DNA of 64,000 nt. It comes from Acridotheres tristis (Eukaryota > Chordata > Aves > Passeriformes > Sturnidae). The notes below the pieces were generated by a model, which was given only the letters and a program-made list of their open reading frames with translations, did not search any database and was not told the origin of the DNA. Positions 51,345 to 61,114 of this stretch are shown piece after piece. The translations under genes and the position numbers were made by a program. The stretch is from positions 25,605,529 through 25,669,528 of the forward strand of contig CM072894.1 in assembly GCA_037013685.1 (NCBI GenBank). The letters are read 5' to 3'. Numbering within the stretch: position 1 is the stretch's first letter; the number at the start of each line of letters is the position of its first letter.

Positions 51345-54300
51345 GTGTGTGCCCAGAAGGGGAGCCCGAGCTTCCCAGTGTGGTTCCAGTGCAGGCCAGT
51401 TAACTGAGCACCCTCACTCTTGTCTCCAGCAAGGGACTGGGCTGTATTTGCAAGTACAGCAGCACTAATGATAGTTTAAAGGGAACTGTTTACTACTCCC
51501 AAGCCCTGACTTCAGCTAAATGGTAAAGAAGGCAGCAAAGGGCAGCTAAACCTTTGATCATCTTTTTTTCTCGAAAACTATTTGGAAAATATTTAAAGGA
51601 AGAGAAATTATTCCATCCTAATGACTAAGATCATAGGAAATAATTTCTCTTGTGGCATAATTTGTTGTGTAGGTCAAACTGTGATCCCACTGATAAATCA
51701 CTGAATTGTTCTTCAAATCCACTTAGAACTCAAAACAATGAAACCTTTGGGTTTTTCTATTATTAACAGAAAACTGCGTTTTAGAAGAAAATATTTCTGC
51801 CACTCGTACATTTTTAATGTTGAGAAACCAAATGTCAGCTAAAGACAGTGAGTTTGTTGAGATGTTTAGCACTGATCAATTTGTTCCCTTATATACAATT
51901 TGTGATACAACAGCACATCTTGTGTCTCAGATGAGGATGCCAAGAATGCTGCATCCTTTTGCTTTTGTTCTATGGATTGAATTTCTGTGAGCATATCAGG
52001 TACATGCAGGATTCCCTGCTTTTCAGAGACATCCTAAACAGCCAACTTCAGTGGCAACCCCTTCAGTCCCAGCCAAAAATTGTGTGTTTTGCTTTATTTC
52101 TAAGTATTTGCCACTAGCTGGAGTAATTCCATTCATTATTTCATGCAGGCCACCACCAAGCTTTCAGATGGCAGCAGCATTTAGTCACCCGCTTGGGCCT
52201 GGGATGAATTCCCGTTAACTGCTGTAGTTATGGAGAAATATCAGAAACATCCACAAAGGCTCTTTTCTCCCTCTCTGAAAAGGTGACTGCAGAGGGAAAA
52301 GAGGAGTGAGGTGCTCTGAGAACCCTTTTGGTGTAGCTGATAGCACTGGCTGAGGTTTGGAAGGGAATATGACCCAGGAAGTGTCACAGTGGTGTGAGCA
52401 AGGATTGTGCCCCTAGGTCTGCACACTGGAGGGTACCTGAAGTACGGGTTGTGCATGCCCAGAGTGGACTGAGGTGCTAGACACTCCTGTGGGCGTCTGT
52501 GAGATGCAGTCACTTCAAATCCCAACCTCCTTCCCTTCCAGCTTGTGCTCACCCTTGTTTTTTGAAGACCTGAGAATGGAACACAAGGGGAGAAAGAGCC
52601 TCCAGTGGCTTCAGCAAAGCTGCTGTAGCACAGAGCCCCATGTCAAAGGATCAGGGCTGAGCCCCCATCCCTCCAGCCAGGCCATTCCCGATCCCTGCTC
52701 TCCTCGTGTCCTGGGCAGGGAACAATGGGGCCCTAGGGCCAGCTCGAGAGGTTTGGAATCTTTTAGGTGATGGAGTGGGTGTGGTGCTGCCAGTGCTGGT
52801 GCCCCCACCTGACCTGGCACACAGGCAGAGCCCAGGGGAGGAAACAGAGGAGATGGGCACAATCCAAGCTGCTTTTTCCTGCCTGTGCCAAGCCATTGCC
52901 TTTGGGCTGGCTCTTGTCCCGTCTGCATTGGCTCTGAGTAAATGTTAAACCCTTCGTGGGGCTGCCAAAGGGAAGAGAGTTTGAGGGGGCAGGAAGAGAG
53001 GAATGGCAGAGGCTGGATGGCATTTTCCTGGGGCTCTTACACATCCCCAGGATACCGCTATCTGCCAGGAGGCCTTCGCGTGACTTGGAAAACTCACTGG
53101 TTTATTGTTGCCCTTTCCAGTTAAATTTCCTTCCCTTGTCAATCCCAGATAAAAGGCTGTATGTTACAGCAGCTCTCAGGATAATGCCAAAACAGACATG
53201 TCAGTCAGCACAAGGAAAACATGCTGCTGATTTGAGATTGCAGTGCTGAGTACATGCTCAGCTCAGTCACAGTACTGATGTCCCTTACAAACAAACCTCC
53301 TCAAATTGGGAAATTCTTGTTCTTGGAGGAGAAATTCAAAGCCTGGGCAGCCCTCGAAGTCAAGGAAATGACTGGGGCTTGCAGAATCATGTTCCTTGGT
53401 CAGCAAGGTAAGTTCTTTGTTCAGCTTGAAAATTCAAACACATATATTAGACTCATAAAGGTGAAAATGAACACATAGTGATAGAAAACAGAGCAGGCTT
53501 TATTCACATGGCAGTGTACAAGCCACTCTGTTTCCAGGTAAGGGTCATGGATGGTCCAAATAACTCTTAAGCAGCTTTTTGCAAACCCATCTATAATTTT
53601 CCTATTGAATTCATGTGACAGTTACTTGTGAAGAGAGGATGAAAGTATCTGTAAATATTCTTGAAATCTGTAGATAACTTGATAGTCACTTCCTATGGAA
53701 CACTTGAAAAGTGAACTTTTCAAATACTTGGAAGTATTAACACTTTCAGGTAATTTCAGATACCAGCAGCTCTTACAGACATCTGATGTTCTGTCAGAAG
53801 GCCAGTATTTAGTAACTTCTATGGAAATAAACGCTTTGAACAGTGGACAATATTGCCTTGCAAAACAAGCACTTTTCAGCAAAGAAAAACCATATATGAA
53901 CTCAGAATTTACCAGTACAGAAGGGAAATGTGTAACAAGTACTACATAGGGTGATAACAGAGAGATGAAGCTGGAAAAGCAGAAATCCCTTTGTGGCTTA
54001 AAACATGAGCTACCAGTCAAAACAGCCCATGCTTTGTGCCACTCTGTCAAGCCCTCCTCTTTCTGTTCCCTCCCCACCCTGCTGTGGGAAATCAGACCGT
54101 TTTGATTTTGTATTCATTCAATAAAGCCAACACTAATTTGGCACATCCTTTGTTCTTACAGGTAAAATGCCCTTCCTCTGGTCCTTGCTGATGATTTTCA
54201 GGGGCCACTCATTGTTTTGCTTCCTCAAGGTTATATACAATCCTTTAATATCTTCTAGAATTCAGTTGCTGATTTTTCTGTTGGGTTCCTTTGTTGTAGG

Positions 54301-57300
54301 CCATCTCATATTGCAAATATATTGTGAAAAGAACCCTGAAGATTATAAAATGTTTAAAATCTTAGAGAACATTCCTATTAAGACTAATTTAATCCCTCAA
54401 ATGTCACTGTATTTCTCCCTTATGGCAGTGCAAAACGAGTAAGCTTTGCCCCTGAAATGGCATCTTGGGGAGCCAGTATGGATTTCTGCAGTTCTGATTT
54501 TCAAGACAGCATCACCCATTACAACTTGAAAGGGTATGAAGTGACCAGGAGAAAAGTAACAAAAAGAGCAGCATTCCAACAAGCTCCTCTCAGAAATCAC
54601 AACTTACATGCAAGTTGTGACTTAAATATATGTCGGGTTTTGTTAACATTGTAAAAAATCTGTTCGCAGCAAGTATGAGAAGGTTTAATTATTTTTTTCC
54701 CCAGTGTGCTGATAGGAAACTGAAGACAGTTGCAAGCAGTTGGTTTTCCACCTACTGCCACGGTGGTGGAAATTTATTCCTTCACTTTGCAAGCAAAGCA
54801 GTCACATGCAATCAAACTCTATTTGCCTGAAGGAGATCTCAGAGAAGCTGGACAAAGGTTTGCCCCCGACGAGCAGCAGTGTGTTGGTACTGCTGATCTC
54901 ACCCCCCGTGGCCGCACACCCACAGCCGGTTCTCTCCTCTTCACCCACAGACTGAGCAGCAGCAAAAGCCTCTCCCGAACAGGCCAGCCGATGGAGAGAC
55001 TTGTCCTTGGACAAACAGCTCCTGACCCTGTTTGGGCCTAGTCCTGCCTCCGAAGTGGTCTGGAAGGCAGAGAATTCCTCTGGCTCCGGGGGCAGGCTGA
55101 AGGTTTTCATTTCGATGGCGTTGCTCCGCTCCGTGGGCTGTGGGCAGAAGTAGCTGCAAAAGCCAGAGTGCCTCGGGATGGGCACCAGCAGGGGACGGTC
55201 CTTGTGCTCACTCTTGAAGCGGCTGGGAAATGTATCAGCGAATTCTGAGATAGTTTGGAAATCCATGCCAATCCCTAAGATGCAGTGATACATTTTAGGA
55301 GAAAAGTTTCCCTTTGTAATACTACTAAGCTTCTTCCATGTCCGCGTAGGGAAATGATACTTCCAGAGGTCATCATTAGGGCTGGAATTTGAAATCCCTC
55401 CACCAAAAACCAGCATAGAGTCCTTGCAGACTACTGAAGCATGACCTACCACTGGAGGAGGTCCTTGGCTGAAGGTAAGAGAAACCAGCAGTTAAGGGGA
55501 GACCAACAAGAAACTTAGCACTGATTTTAGCTTCTGTTTTCCTTTTGACTCAGAAAGATGACTGCTGAACAGCTGCACTGGGACATCAAAGTTACACTGC
55601 TGACAGCTGCATCAACACCTTGCCAACAGCTCTCCCGAGCAAAGCCAACTGGAGCCCCAGGGATGGCAGCAGCACTGCATTCTGATCTGAACAATCCCTA
55701 CAATTACCAAGAGGGCATCATCTCCCTTTCCACCCTCATGCAGTATCAAAGAGTAAGATTAATCTCTTTCTCTGCTTTTTCTGTGTAACAAATAAAATAG
55801 TTTACCTTGTTCTGATGCTGGACCAGCTGCTGCTTCCAAAGTCCCACCTCCACAAGTCCCTCTGTTCAGTGAGCCCCATCAGCCCCCCAAAGAGGTACAT
55901 GGCTGTGTGATAAACCACTGCCGAGTGGCCGTGCCGAGCTCCGGGGCTGCTGCTGTCACAGGGGCTGGAGATACACAACCACTTCCTTGTGTCTGAAACA
56001 AAAATACTGATTTATAGATGGATCAAATTTACCCTGACTATTTGAGGAAGGATTTACTTCCTGGAGGAGGTAATTATTCAGTTGGAGAATACGGGTTTCT
56101 GTTCGAAGCTTATTATGAGTAAACAGCTTAAATTCTGACATTGAAAAAGTGCATTTAAAAAAAACAGTTCTGAAATAAACTTTTAATGAAAATGTCAGAT
56201 GCTATATGACAGATGCCATGGAAATTTTATTTACAAAGCAGTTTTTCCTACATTTCATTGATTCTGACACAGAAAGATACTTTCCTGGCTGTTAGAAGGG
56301 AAAAGTCAGTCAACAAAAACATTAATTCATTAATGTCTATGCTTATTCTCCCTATGAGGAAAGGAAGGATGAGATAAACCCATCATTTGTTTCAAAATAG
56401 TGAAAGAATGGCCATCAGGTAACAAGTTTATGCATTTAGAAAATCTCTGGGAATCATCTGGTTTGCAATAATCAGACTGGTAATAAATATGCTAATAAGC
56501 TCTCTGCTGTCAGGTTTGGTTCCCCATGGTCAGTTGAAGATTTGAGATCAAAAGATGGCATTAATAGGCTGAAATCAGGGTCTCTGCTGTATCTGAAAGT
56601 TTTTAGTAATCCTTGAAGAATTTTAGTGAATAGTAAACATACATTCTCCCTGATTTTCAGATGTAAAACTGGCAAATACTGCAAAACTTATCCCGGTGTA
56701 ATAGTCTAATTAATTTCAGCCAGCAATTAATTGAATTGACAGAATTTATCGCTAAATGTTGTCAAAGAGAAGCCAAAACTAACTTAGAGCATTTCTACTG
56801 ACGAGAATTTTCTTAGCAGAGCAAGCCATGCTCTCCTGCTGCAATTGTTTTGCACTGTATCAAAAACTTATCCTGCTTTTTTCACTTACCAAAATGGAAT
56901 TCCCAAAACTCCTGAGAAATGCCTTTGATGCCATAGTATCCCCCATAGATGTACATGCTGGAATGGTACACGACTGCACTGTGACCTTTTCTGTTAGCTG
57001 GTGCAGAGCTCTAGAACAATTCAAAAATAAGACAAAAACCTACACAGTCATATCAGCAGCAATGTCTGTCTTGGAAATACATCTTTTTTTCCCCCACAAA
57101 TGACCCTAGAATCCCAAACTTTCTATTGACTCCTCCATCACACACAGGTAGCCAGAGTGTCACTGTGTCACATCTTAAAAAAATTTTGGGTGTAATTTCA
57201 AGGTATAGAAACATTGTGATGATGAAGTTTCAGTAGCAGAAAATGAGTGATTCTTACTGTGTAGTGATACAAAACCAATCTCAAAAGACCAAGCCATAAA

Positions 57301-58567
57301 TGCTTCCACTCAGGTTTCAATTAGAAGTGGCAGTAACTTGGTGAGTCCACGTGTTCACACTGAAGAAATGAAAAATGCTGCAGCACTTCACGTTCCAAAA
57401 CGTATTAGTGTGGCTGCCAATCTGTTTTCACAACCCTCCTTTTAAAAGCACAGGCTTCACGTATGGTTGCAATATTCCATTTAAAATTAGTTTTCTTGAT
57501 AAGGATTTCAGAAAAACAGAAGCAGCAGCAGAGGAGAGGACTTAACTTCTTATATAGGACTTAAAATTTAAAAGCAGTATTTTTAAACACTGTTTTGAAG
57601 AAGGAAAAAGCCTTAAGTTATTGAAAGTGCAAAGAAATAAAGTATAGCCACATGTCTCTGAAGAGATGAGATTGGAACTGTTTGGGGGAACATATTTCAA
57701 AGCAATCTGTTTAATCAACAAAGCAACAGGCATTTGATTCACACATTCCCCACTTCCTGGCTCCTTACCTCAGTCTCTGCTGGTTCGTTGCAGCTCTGTG
57801 TCCATCTTGCGGAATCTGGGGATTGAGTTAATAAAGCGCAGTTTAGATCCCGCACCACAAGAGGACACTCCTCCCACAGTAATTGTTCAAATTACACAGC
57901 TCATTTTCAAGGAAGTCTCATCCTGGTGTTTTCTACTGACAAGGCTGAAAAAATCTCGCTAAGACAGCAGCACCAAGAGACTTGCAGGAGACACAGTTTG
58001 AATAGTTTTCCTCTATCCTTATCTGATACAGAATCACACAGGTATCACACTGCATTCCTGTTTCCTAAAGCTAAATTTCATAATGCAGAAGTAACCTGTG
58101 ATTTTCATCATTTTCTGAACTTGTAGGAATCCCAGATTTCCCTATGCATGTATGACTCCTTCTGCTTACCACATACACCTTATTATGAGAAATTTATTCT
58201 TTCTTGCTCTTTTTCATAGGTGCCTTAAATAGCTCTCGAATCACAGCCAGCAGTCACAGATCTGGGATCACCGTGAAGGAGAGGAAATATCAGCTAACCC
58301 AGCACCAGAGGTACGATGGGAAATCAGTGCAGACTTGCATTACTTAAAGCTATTGTCGCCAAAAGATTTTAAATAGTAACTATGAAACAGCTAGACACAC
58401 AACCAATGTTGACTAACTCATTTCCAATTTCCACTGCTAAGTACTGTGAGTTTTAAGATGCTTTCTCCTTGAAAATGTGTTCTGAGGCTTTTCTTTCTTC
58501 CAGCAGGTTATCTCAGATAAGTGGTGGGAAACACAAAAGAAGGACTGAAAAAACCCCTTTGACTTAA
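51288..58567 (+). CDS. Set P: unrecognised gene or 3' exon set, Ser/Arg-rich with PP1-docking motif
   Basis: Seven candidate exons with mutually consistent phases give 210 residues plus TAA at 58565-58567. Order: TEIGQEDSPSAVPLKTTP; SAKRVSFAPEMASWG; KMTAEQLHWDIKVTLLTAAS; GIISLSTLMQYQR; AEKISLRQQHQETCRRHSLN; a 23-nt microexon; SSRITASSHRSGITVKERK; and a basic end GGKHKRRTEKTPLT. KRVSFA fits the RVxF docking motif for protein phosphatase 1. The rest looks disordered, with no domain I know. The 5' end needs a phase-2 donor; the true start is not seen, and EPB41L5 w23 would fit. Exons 3 to 7 lie inside introns of the minus-strand kelch gene. Seven matching phases and several strong acceptors argue against chance, but nothing confirms transcription. 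Confidence 0.55.
53262..53407 (+). CDS. Coding-like segment, possible alternative exon between P1 and P2
   Basis: 146 nt with a weak acceptor (ATGCTCAG) and a good donor (CAAG|GTAAGT). Open for 48 codons: SVTVLMSLTNKPPQIGKFLF, LEEKFKAWAALEVKEMTG, ending GQQ. Its in-phase suits P1 but its out-phase does not suit P2, so it would need another partner or may be chance. Confidence 0.25.
53499..53504 (-). terminator. Candidate distal poly(A) signal of the kelch gene
   Basis: Minus-sense AATAAA, 1.3 kb past the kelch stop codon. Using it would put set P exon 2 and the frame at 53760-53949 antisense to the kelch 3' UTR. A nearer signal is at 54773-54778. Confidence 0.4.
53760..53949 (+). CDS. Possible alternative last exon after P1
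   Basis: After GGTAATTTCAG, an open frame of 62 codons then TAG. Starts YQQLLQTSDVLSEGQYLVTS and ends with STEGKCVTSTT. It accepts the phase of P1 (giving Arg). A canonical AATAAA stands at 54120-54125, about 170 nt past the stop, as expected for a terminal exon. The overlapping minus strand also has a 151-codon frame (53622-54077), so coding on either strand is unproven. Confidence 0.33.
54120..54125 (+). terminator. Plus-strand poly(A) signal
   Basis: AATAAA in the right place to end a transcript using the frame that stops at 53949, or a long EPB41L5-derived 3' UTR. Confidence 0.4.
54429..54533 (+). CDS. Set P exon 2 (candidate, RVxF motif)
   Basis: 105 nt, symmetric phase 2, between TTTCTCCCTTATGGCAG and GTATGA. 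Encodes AKRVSFAPEMASWGASMDF then CSSDFQDSITHYNLK. RVSFA resembles the PP1-binding motif found in glycogen-targeting and chromatin PP1 regulators. Confidence 0.55.
54802..55468 (-). CDS. Kelch gene exon 7 (last, blade 5, long insert, stop)
   Basis: Acceptor TACCTTCAG in minus sense. 221 residues: SQGPPPVVGHASVVCKDSM, LVFGGGISNSSPNDDLWKYH (blade 5), then a stretch without kelch features (PRHSGFCSYFCPQP, SLPPEPEEFSAFQTTSEAG), then LLLVGGKPLSSFSEISFRQ and EFDCM before TGA. AATAAA (complement at 54773-54778) lies about 25 nt past the stop, and another at 53499-53504. Confidence 0.92.
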
Positions 58568-61114
58568 GGTTACATAGTGAAGTAGCAAAAGAAGCCAGGA
58601 AATTTAAATCTTGGTCTGGATACAAGATTTACTGGCTCAAAAAGAATTGAGCCTCTCTCTCTCCCCTCCCGATCTGACATGAAAATAACAGCCATTACTG
58701 TACACAAGATTTCCAAGCAGAGAATCCATGGTGTATGACAGTGCTATTAAATTCAAATGCTGCACTGTTTTTATTATAATACACACTTATGAGATCCCAA
58801 ATGTTTGTTCTTAGGAGAAGAAAAATCTGTGTTATAAAATGTCAATTTCCCACCTTCTTATTTAATTGTATTTGATTTCTCTTGCTCTAACTTATGTGTT
58901 TCTTCAGTAAAAGCATAAAATGAGATATACTTTACTGATCTGCTTTCTTCCATGAGAGCTTGGTTTTTAAGATATATGTGGCATAAAAATTAAATAATAC
59001 ATGAATTATCAAGTCTTATGATCAAATAGTAAACTTAAGGAGAGAGGGAGGAATGGAAATTCTGAGACTTTAAAATACATAAAATTTTCTCATAAAATAC
59101 TCTAATTGAAGTAAGACCTGTGTCTCTGATAGCTTAACAGCCTAATTTTGAGGGAAAAATATGCACACAGTTTTACACACATTACTTGTTGGAAAGCTTA
59201 GGGAAGGCTCTGTTACAAGCAGCAGAAAACAGTTTGGTTCTTACTATTTATTACTGCCTATGGACTTGGAATGTCCCATGGAAAAGACTGGCTATTGTGT
59301 ATCATACCAATGTTATATATCCAGAGAGGAGTTTTTGCTTGTGTGAAAGCAGAATCCACCATCCCACCAAAAATACACAGGCTGCCCTGCAAAATGCACA
59401 AATATTTGTCACTTACAGGAAGGCACACAGCATGAAAATAATTTTTTTAACAATATTTGAACACAAAGGTTGCTATCAGCAAAATATAGTAAACAATATG
59501 ATGATATTTTAACAATTAATCCCAAAAAGCCACCAACTTTTAATTATTCTCTCTTCATTCTCTCCCAGCAGGAAACCCTGAAGAACATTCTGCTGTTTGA
59601 TGGGGATGGCATTTCAGAACCACTCGTTCCTTGTCAGCCTGGGGCAGCTTCAGGGCTGGGGAATCTGGAGCTCTCTTGAGGCATTGCTCAGGTAATATTG
59701 GATTATGCATGTTTATAGAAATATTTCGTTGTGTCATAGCTCCTGATATCCTAAAATTCTGTCTTCCCCTCACAGGCAGGGCTGTAATTCTTATTTGCCT
59801 TCACTCCCCCGTCCCTCTTCTACACGAGTTCTGTAGTGAATGTTGTCATACTGTAGCTGATCATGCAAATGAATTCAGAGCAACTGTTACAACTGCACAG
59901 ATAAGGCAGAGAATGTGCTGCCAGGGTCTCTATCTGGTATTACTGCTGCTTATTAAGCACTGACTGAGGAAACCAGGGGGCTGCTGCAGAGCTGAATTAC
60001 TGTCACTCTGTTCAGAAAGATTCCCAAACATTGGTACAGCTACATCCAGAACAGCACCAACACAAAAATGCTTTCTGGGCATAGTATTTCAGTACATAAT
60101 GATCTATGGTATTTTATTGCAGTGTATAGTAGAAAATAAAATGTCAGGATATGGACAGTATAATCTTGATCTACTACCTTATAAGCCACCATTGAATGTT
60201 CTTCCAGTTCTTCTGGACCATCTCTTGAGCAATCCAACATCTCCCATTCATTTTTCACTATAAACCAAAGCTGAAGTTTAGATAGTGATGCATCCAACAC
60301 ATAAACAGTAGGGAAAAGGTGAAAAGGTGGGCTTGGAATGTGGCTGTGCTGCTTAAAATGAAATGTTTTGTCATCTTTCCTCTGTTCTCCCAAAAATTAA
60401 ACATATGCATTTTTCTATTTAGCAAATTTAAATATAATAGTAAGAGTTGCATTTAAATATAATAATTGTTACTGGTTGTATTTTAAGTTTTACCTACATC
60501 AAAACTCACCAATTCCATGGCATGAACCCCAGGACAAATCTGGTTAATTCCAGTAACAACTGAACAGAGAAAACCATACACCAAGTAAAAAAATACAAAG
60601 GCTTATATTTGATAGTGCATTGATACTACAAACCTACAAGGTGTTGTATTGACATGTTCCCATGCATGAACTACTGCTGTGTTAGAGTCAGGAAAGCTCA
60701 TAGATATCCCTTGCTAGAACCAGGATATTTTAAATGACTCCATATTTCTGGTTGAGAAAAAGAAACAAAAGGAACTGAAATCAAAACGTTGTGGGACACC
60801 TGCAAGAGGAGCAAACACCTCCCATCTGCCCAATGAACAAAAAGCAGTTGATCCATCCCTGTGACGGGAAGACTTTAAATGAGGATAATCTGCTAAGTAC
60901 AGAGCATCCTCAATTTCAGGAAGACTGGATGTAGAATGGCTTTAATCCTGAGTACAAGAGAAGAGGCCAGCTCACCGGTGTGGTATCTCCAGAAGTCCCT
61001 CAGCGTGGTGCTGCCGCGCCCTCCGTAGAGATAAAGAGCCCCTCTACAGAGAGCACAGGCGTGCTTGTAGCGGTCACACGGGACAGCCGCACCGCGGGCA
61101 GCGCTTCCCTTCAT
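54802..61114 (-). CDS. Kelch-repeat protein, 439 residues, 7 coding exons
   Basis: Seven exons with matching phases give 1320 nt including TGA. Kelch blades are at residues about 18-55 (YKHACALCRGALYLYGGRG), 66-110 (EHSMVAYKGSLCIFGGMVD), 122-165 (GHSAVVYHSSMYIYGGYYG), 173-217 (GHSAVVYHTAMYLFGGLMG) and 224-268 (VVGHASVVCKDSMLVFGGG). Each has the double Gly and the downstream Trp. A possible sixth blade closes the protein (NTLLLVGGKP, FRQIEFD) after an insert of about 110 residues. Kelch propellers bind protein partners; the BTB/BACK or F-box modules of many kelch proteins are absent. The start is the first in-frame ATG after an in-frame stop. I do not recognise the orthologue and do not recall it beside EPB41L5 in human. 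It runs tail-to-tail with EPB41L5 and is interleaved with set P. Confidence 0.9.
55554..55752 (+). CDS. Set P exon 3 (candidate, inside a kelch-gene intron)
   Basis: 199 nt with the best splice sites of the set: TTTTCCTTTTGACTCAG before and GTAAGA after. Encodes KMTAEQLHWDIKVTLLTAA, STPCQQLSRAKPTGAPGM, NPYNYQEGIISLSTLMQYQR. It ends in phase 0. It lies wholly between two minus-strand kelch exons (54802-55468 and 55806-55992). Confidence 0.6.
55806..55992 (-). CDS. Kelch gene exon 6
   Basis: 187 nt. Acceptor TGTTTCAG, donor GTAAAC. Encodes DTRKWLCISSPCDSSSPGA, RHGHSAVVYHTAMYLFGG and WRWDFGSSSWSSIRT: the end of blade 3 and all of blade 4. Only this frame is open. Confidence 0.94.
56890..57010 (-). 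CDS. Kelch gene exon 5
   Basis: 121 nt. Acceptor TTGTTCTAG, donor GTAAGT. Encodes SSAPANRKGHSAVVYHSS, MYIYGGYYGIKG and QEFWEFHF: blade 3. Confidence 0.93.
57769..57815 (-). CDS. Kelch gene exon 4
   Basis: 47 nt. Acceptor ATCCCCAG, donor GTAAGG. Encodes DSARWTQSCNEPAETE, the closing Trp strand of blade 2 and an acidic loop. Confidence 0.88.
57944..58041 (+). CDS. Set P exon 4 (candidate)
   Basis: 98 nt between TTTTCTACTGACAAG and GTATCA. Encodes AEKISLRQQHQETCRRHSLN and SFPLSLSDTESH. The acceptor is AAG, weaker than CAG. Start phase 0 matches exon 3. Confidence 0.5.
58127..58149 (+). CDS. Set P exon 5 (candidate 23-nt microexon)
   Basis: Between TTTCTGAACTTGTAG and GTATGA. Encodes RNPRFPYA and part of a Cys codon. 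It is required to bridge the phase-2 end of exon 4 to the phase-1 start of exon 6. The donor is weak, so this is the least certain junction. Confidence 0.35.
58220..58310 (+). CDS. Set P exon 6 (candidate)
   Basis: 91 nt between CTTGCTCTTTTTCATAG and GTACGA. Open only in the expected frame: ALNSSRITASSHRSG, then ITVKERKYQLTQHQ. Ser/Arg-rich with many potential phosphosites. Confidence 0.55.
58507..58567 (+). CDS. Set P exon 7 (candidate last exon)
   Basis: After CTTTCTTCCAGCAG, reads LSQISGGKHKRRTEKTPLT then TAA in the phase left by exon 6. CAGCAG at 58501-58506 is a tandem acceptor: using the first AG adds one residue without changing frame. ATTAAA at 58746-58751 could serve as its poly(A) signal. 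Confidence 0.5.
58568..59307. other. Intronic/flanking DNA
   Basis: Lies in the kelch intron between exons 3 and 4 and downstream of set P. AT-rich. ATTAAA at 58746 is the only signal noted. Confidence 0.5.
59308..59386 (-). CDS. Kelch gene exon 3
   Basis: 79 nt. Acceptor CATTTTGCAG, donor GTATGA. Encodes GSLCIFGGMVDSAFTQ and AKTPLWIYNI, the centre of blade 2. Confidence 0.9.
59574..59690 (+). other. Exon-like plus-strand segment
   Basis: Strong acceptor (CATTCTCTCCCAGCAG) and strong donor (GCTCAG|GTAATA) bracket 117 nt. In phase 0 it reads ETLKNILLFDGDGISEPLVP and stops after 35 residues. It would fit set P exon 3 as an alternative end, but it cannot follow exon 6. It may be noncoding. Confidence 0.3.
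60178..60257 (-). CDS. Kelch gene exon 2
   Basis: 80 nt. Minus-sense acceptor TTTATAG, donor GTAGTA. Encodes VKNEWEMLDCSRDGPEELE then EHSMVAYK: the end of blade 1 and first strand of blade 2. Confidence 0.9.

Noticed and set aside
52241..53142. Cluster of overlapping open frames on both strands
   Set aside because: GC-rich sequence open in several registers at once, with no clean acceptor-donor pair and no phase fit to set P.
54167..54442. Plus-strand frame with two hydrophobic stretches (MPFLWSLLMIF, LLIFLLGSFVVGHLIL)
   Set aside because: It has an acceptor at 54160-54161, but no GT donor in a phase that joins P exon 2. The hydrophobicity fits T-rich DNA.
54730..55041. Plus-strand 103-codon frame
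   Set aside because: Antisense shadow of the kelch last exon, whose minus-strand frame is confirmed by splice phases and kelch motifs.
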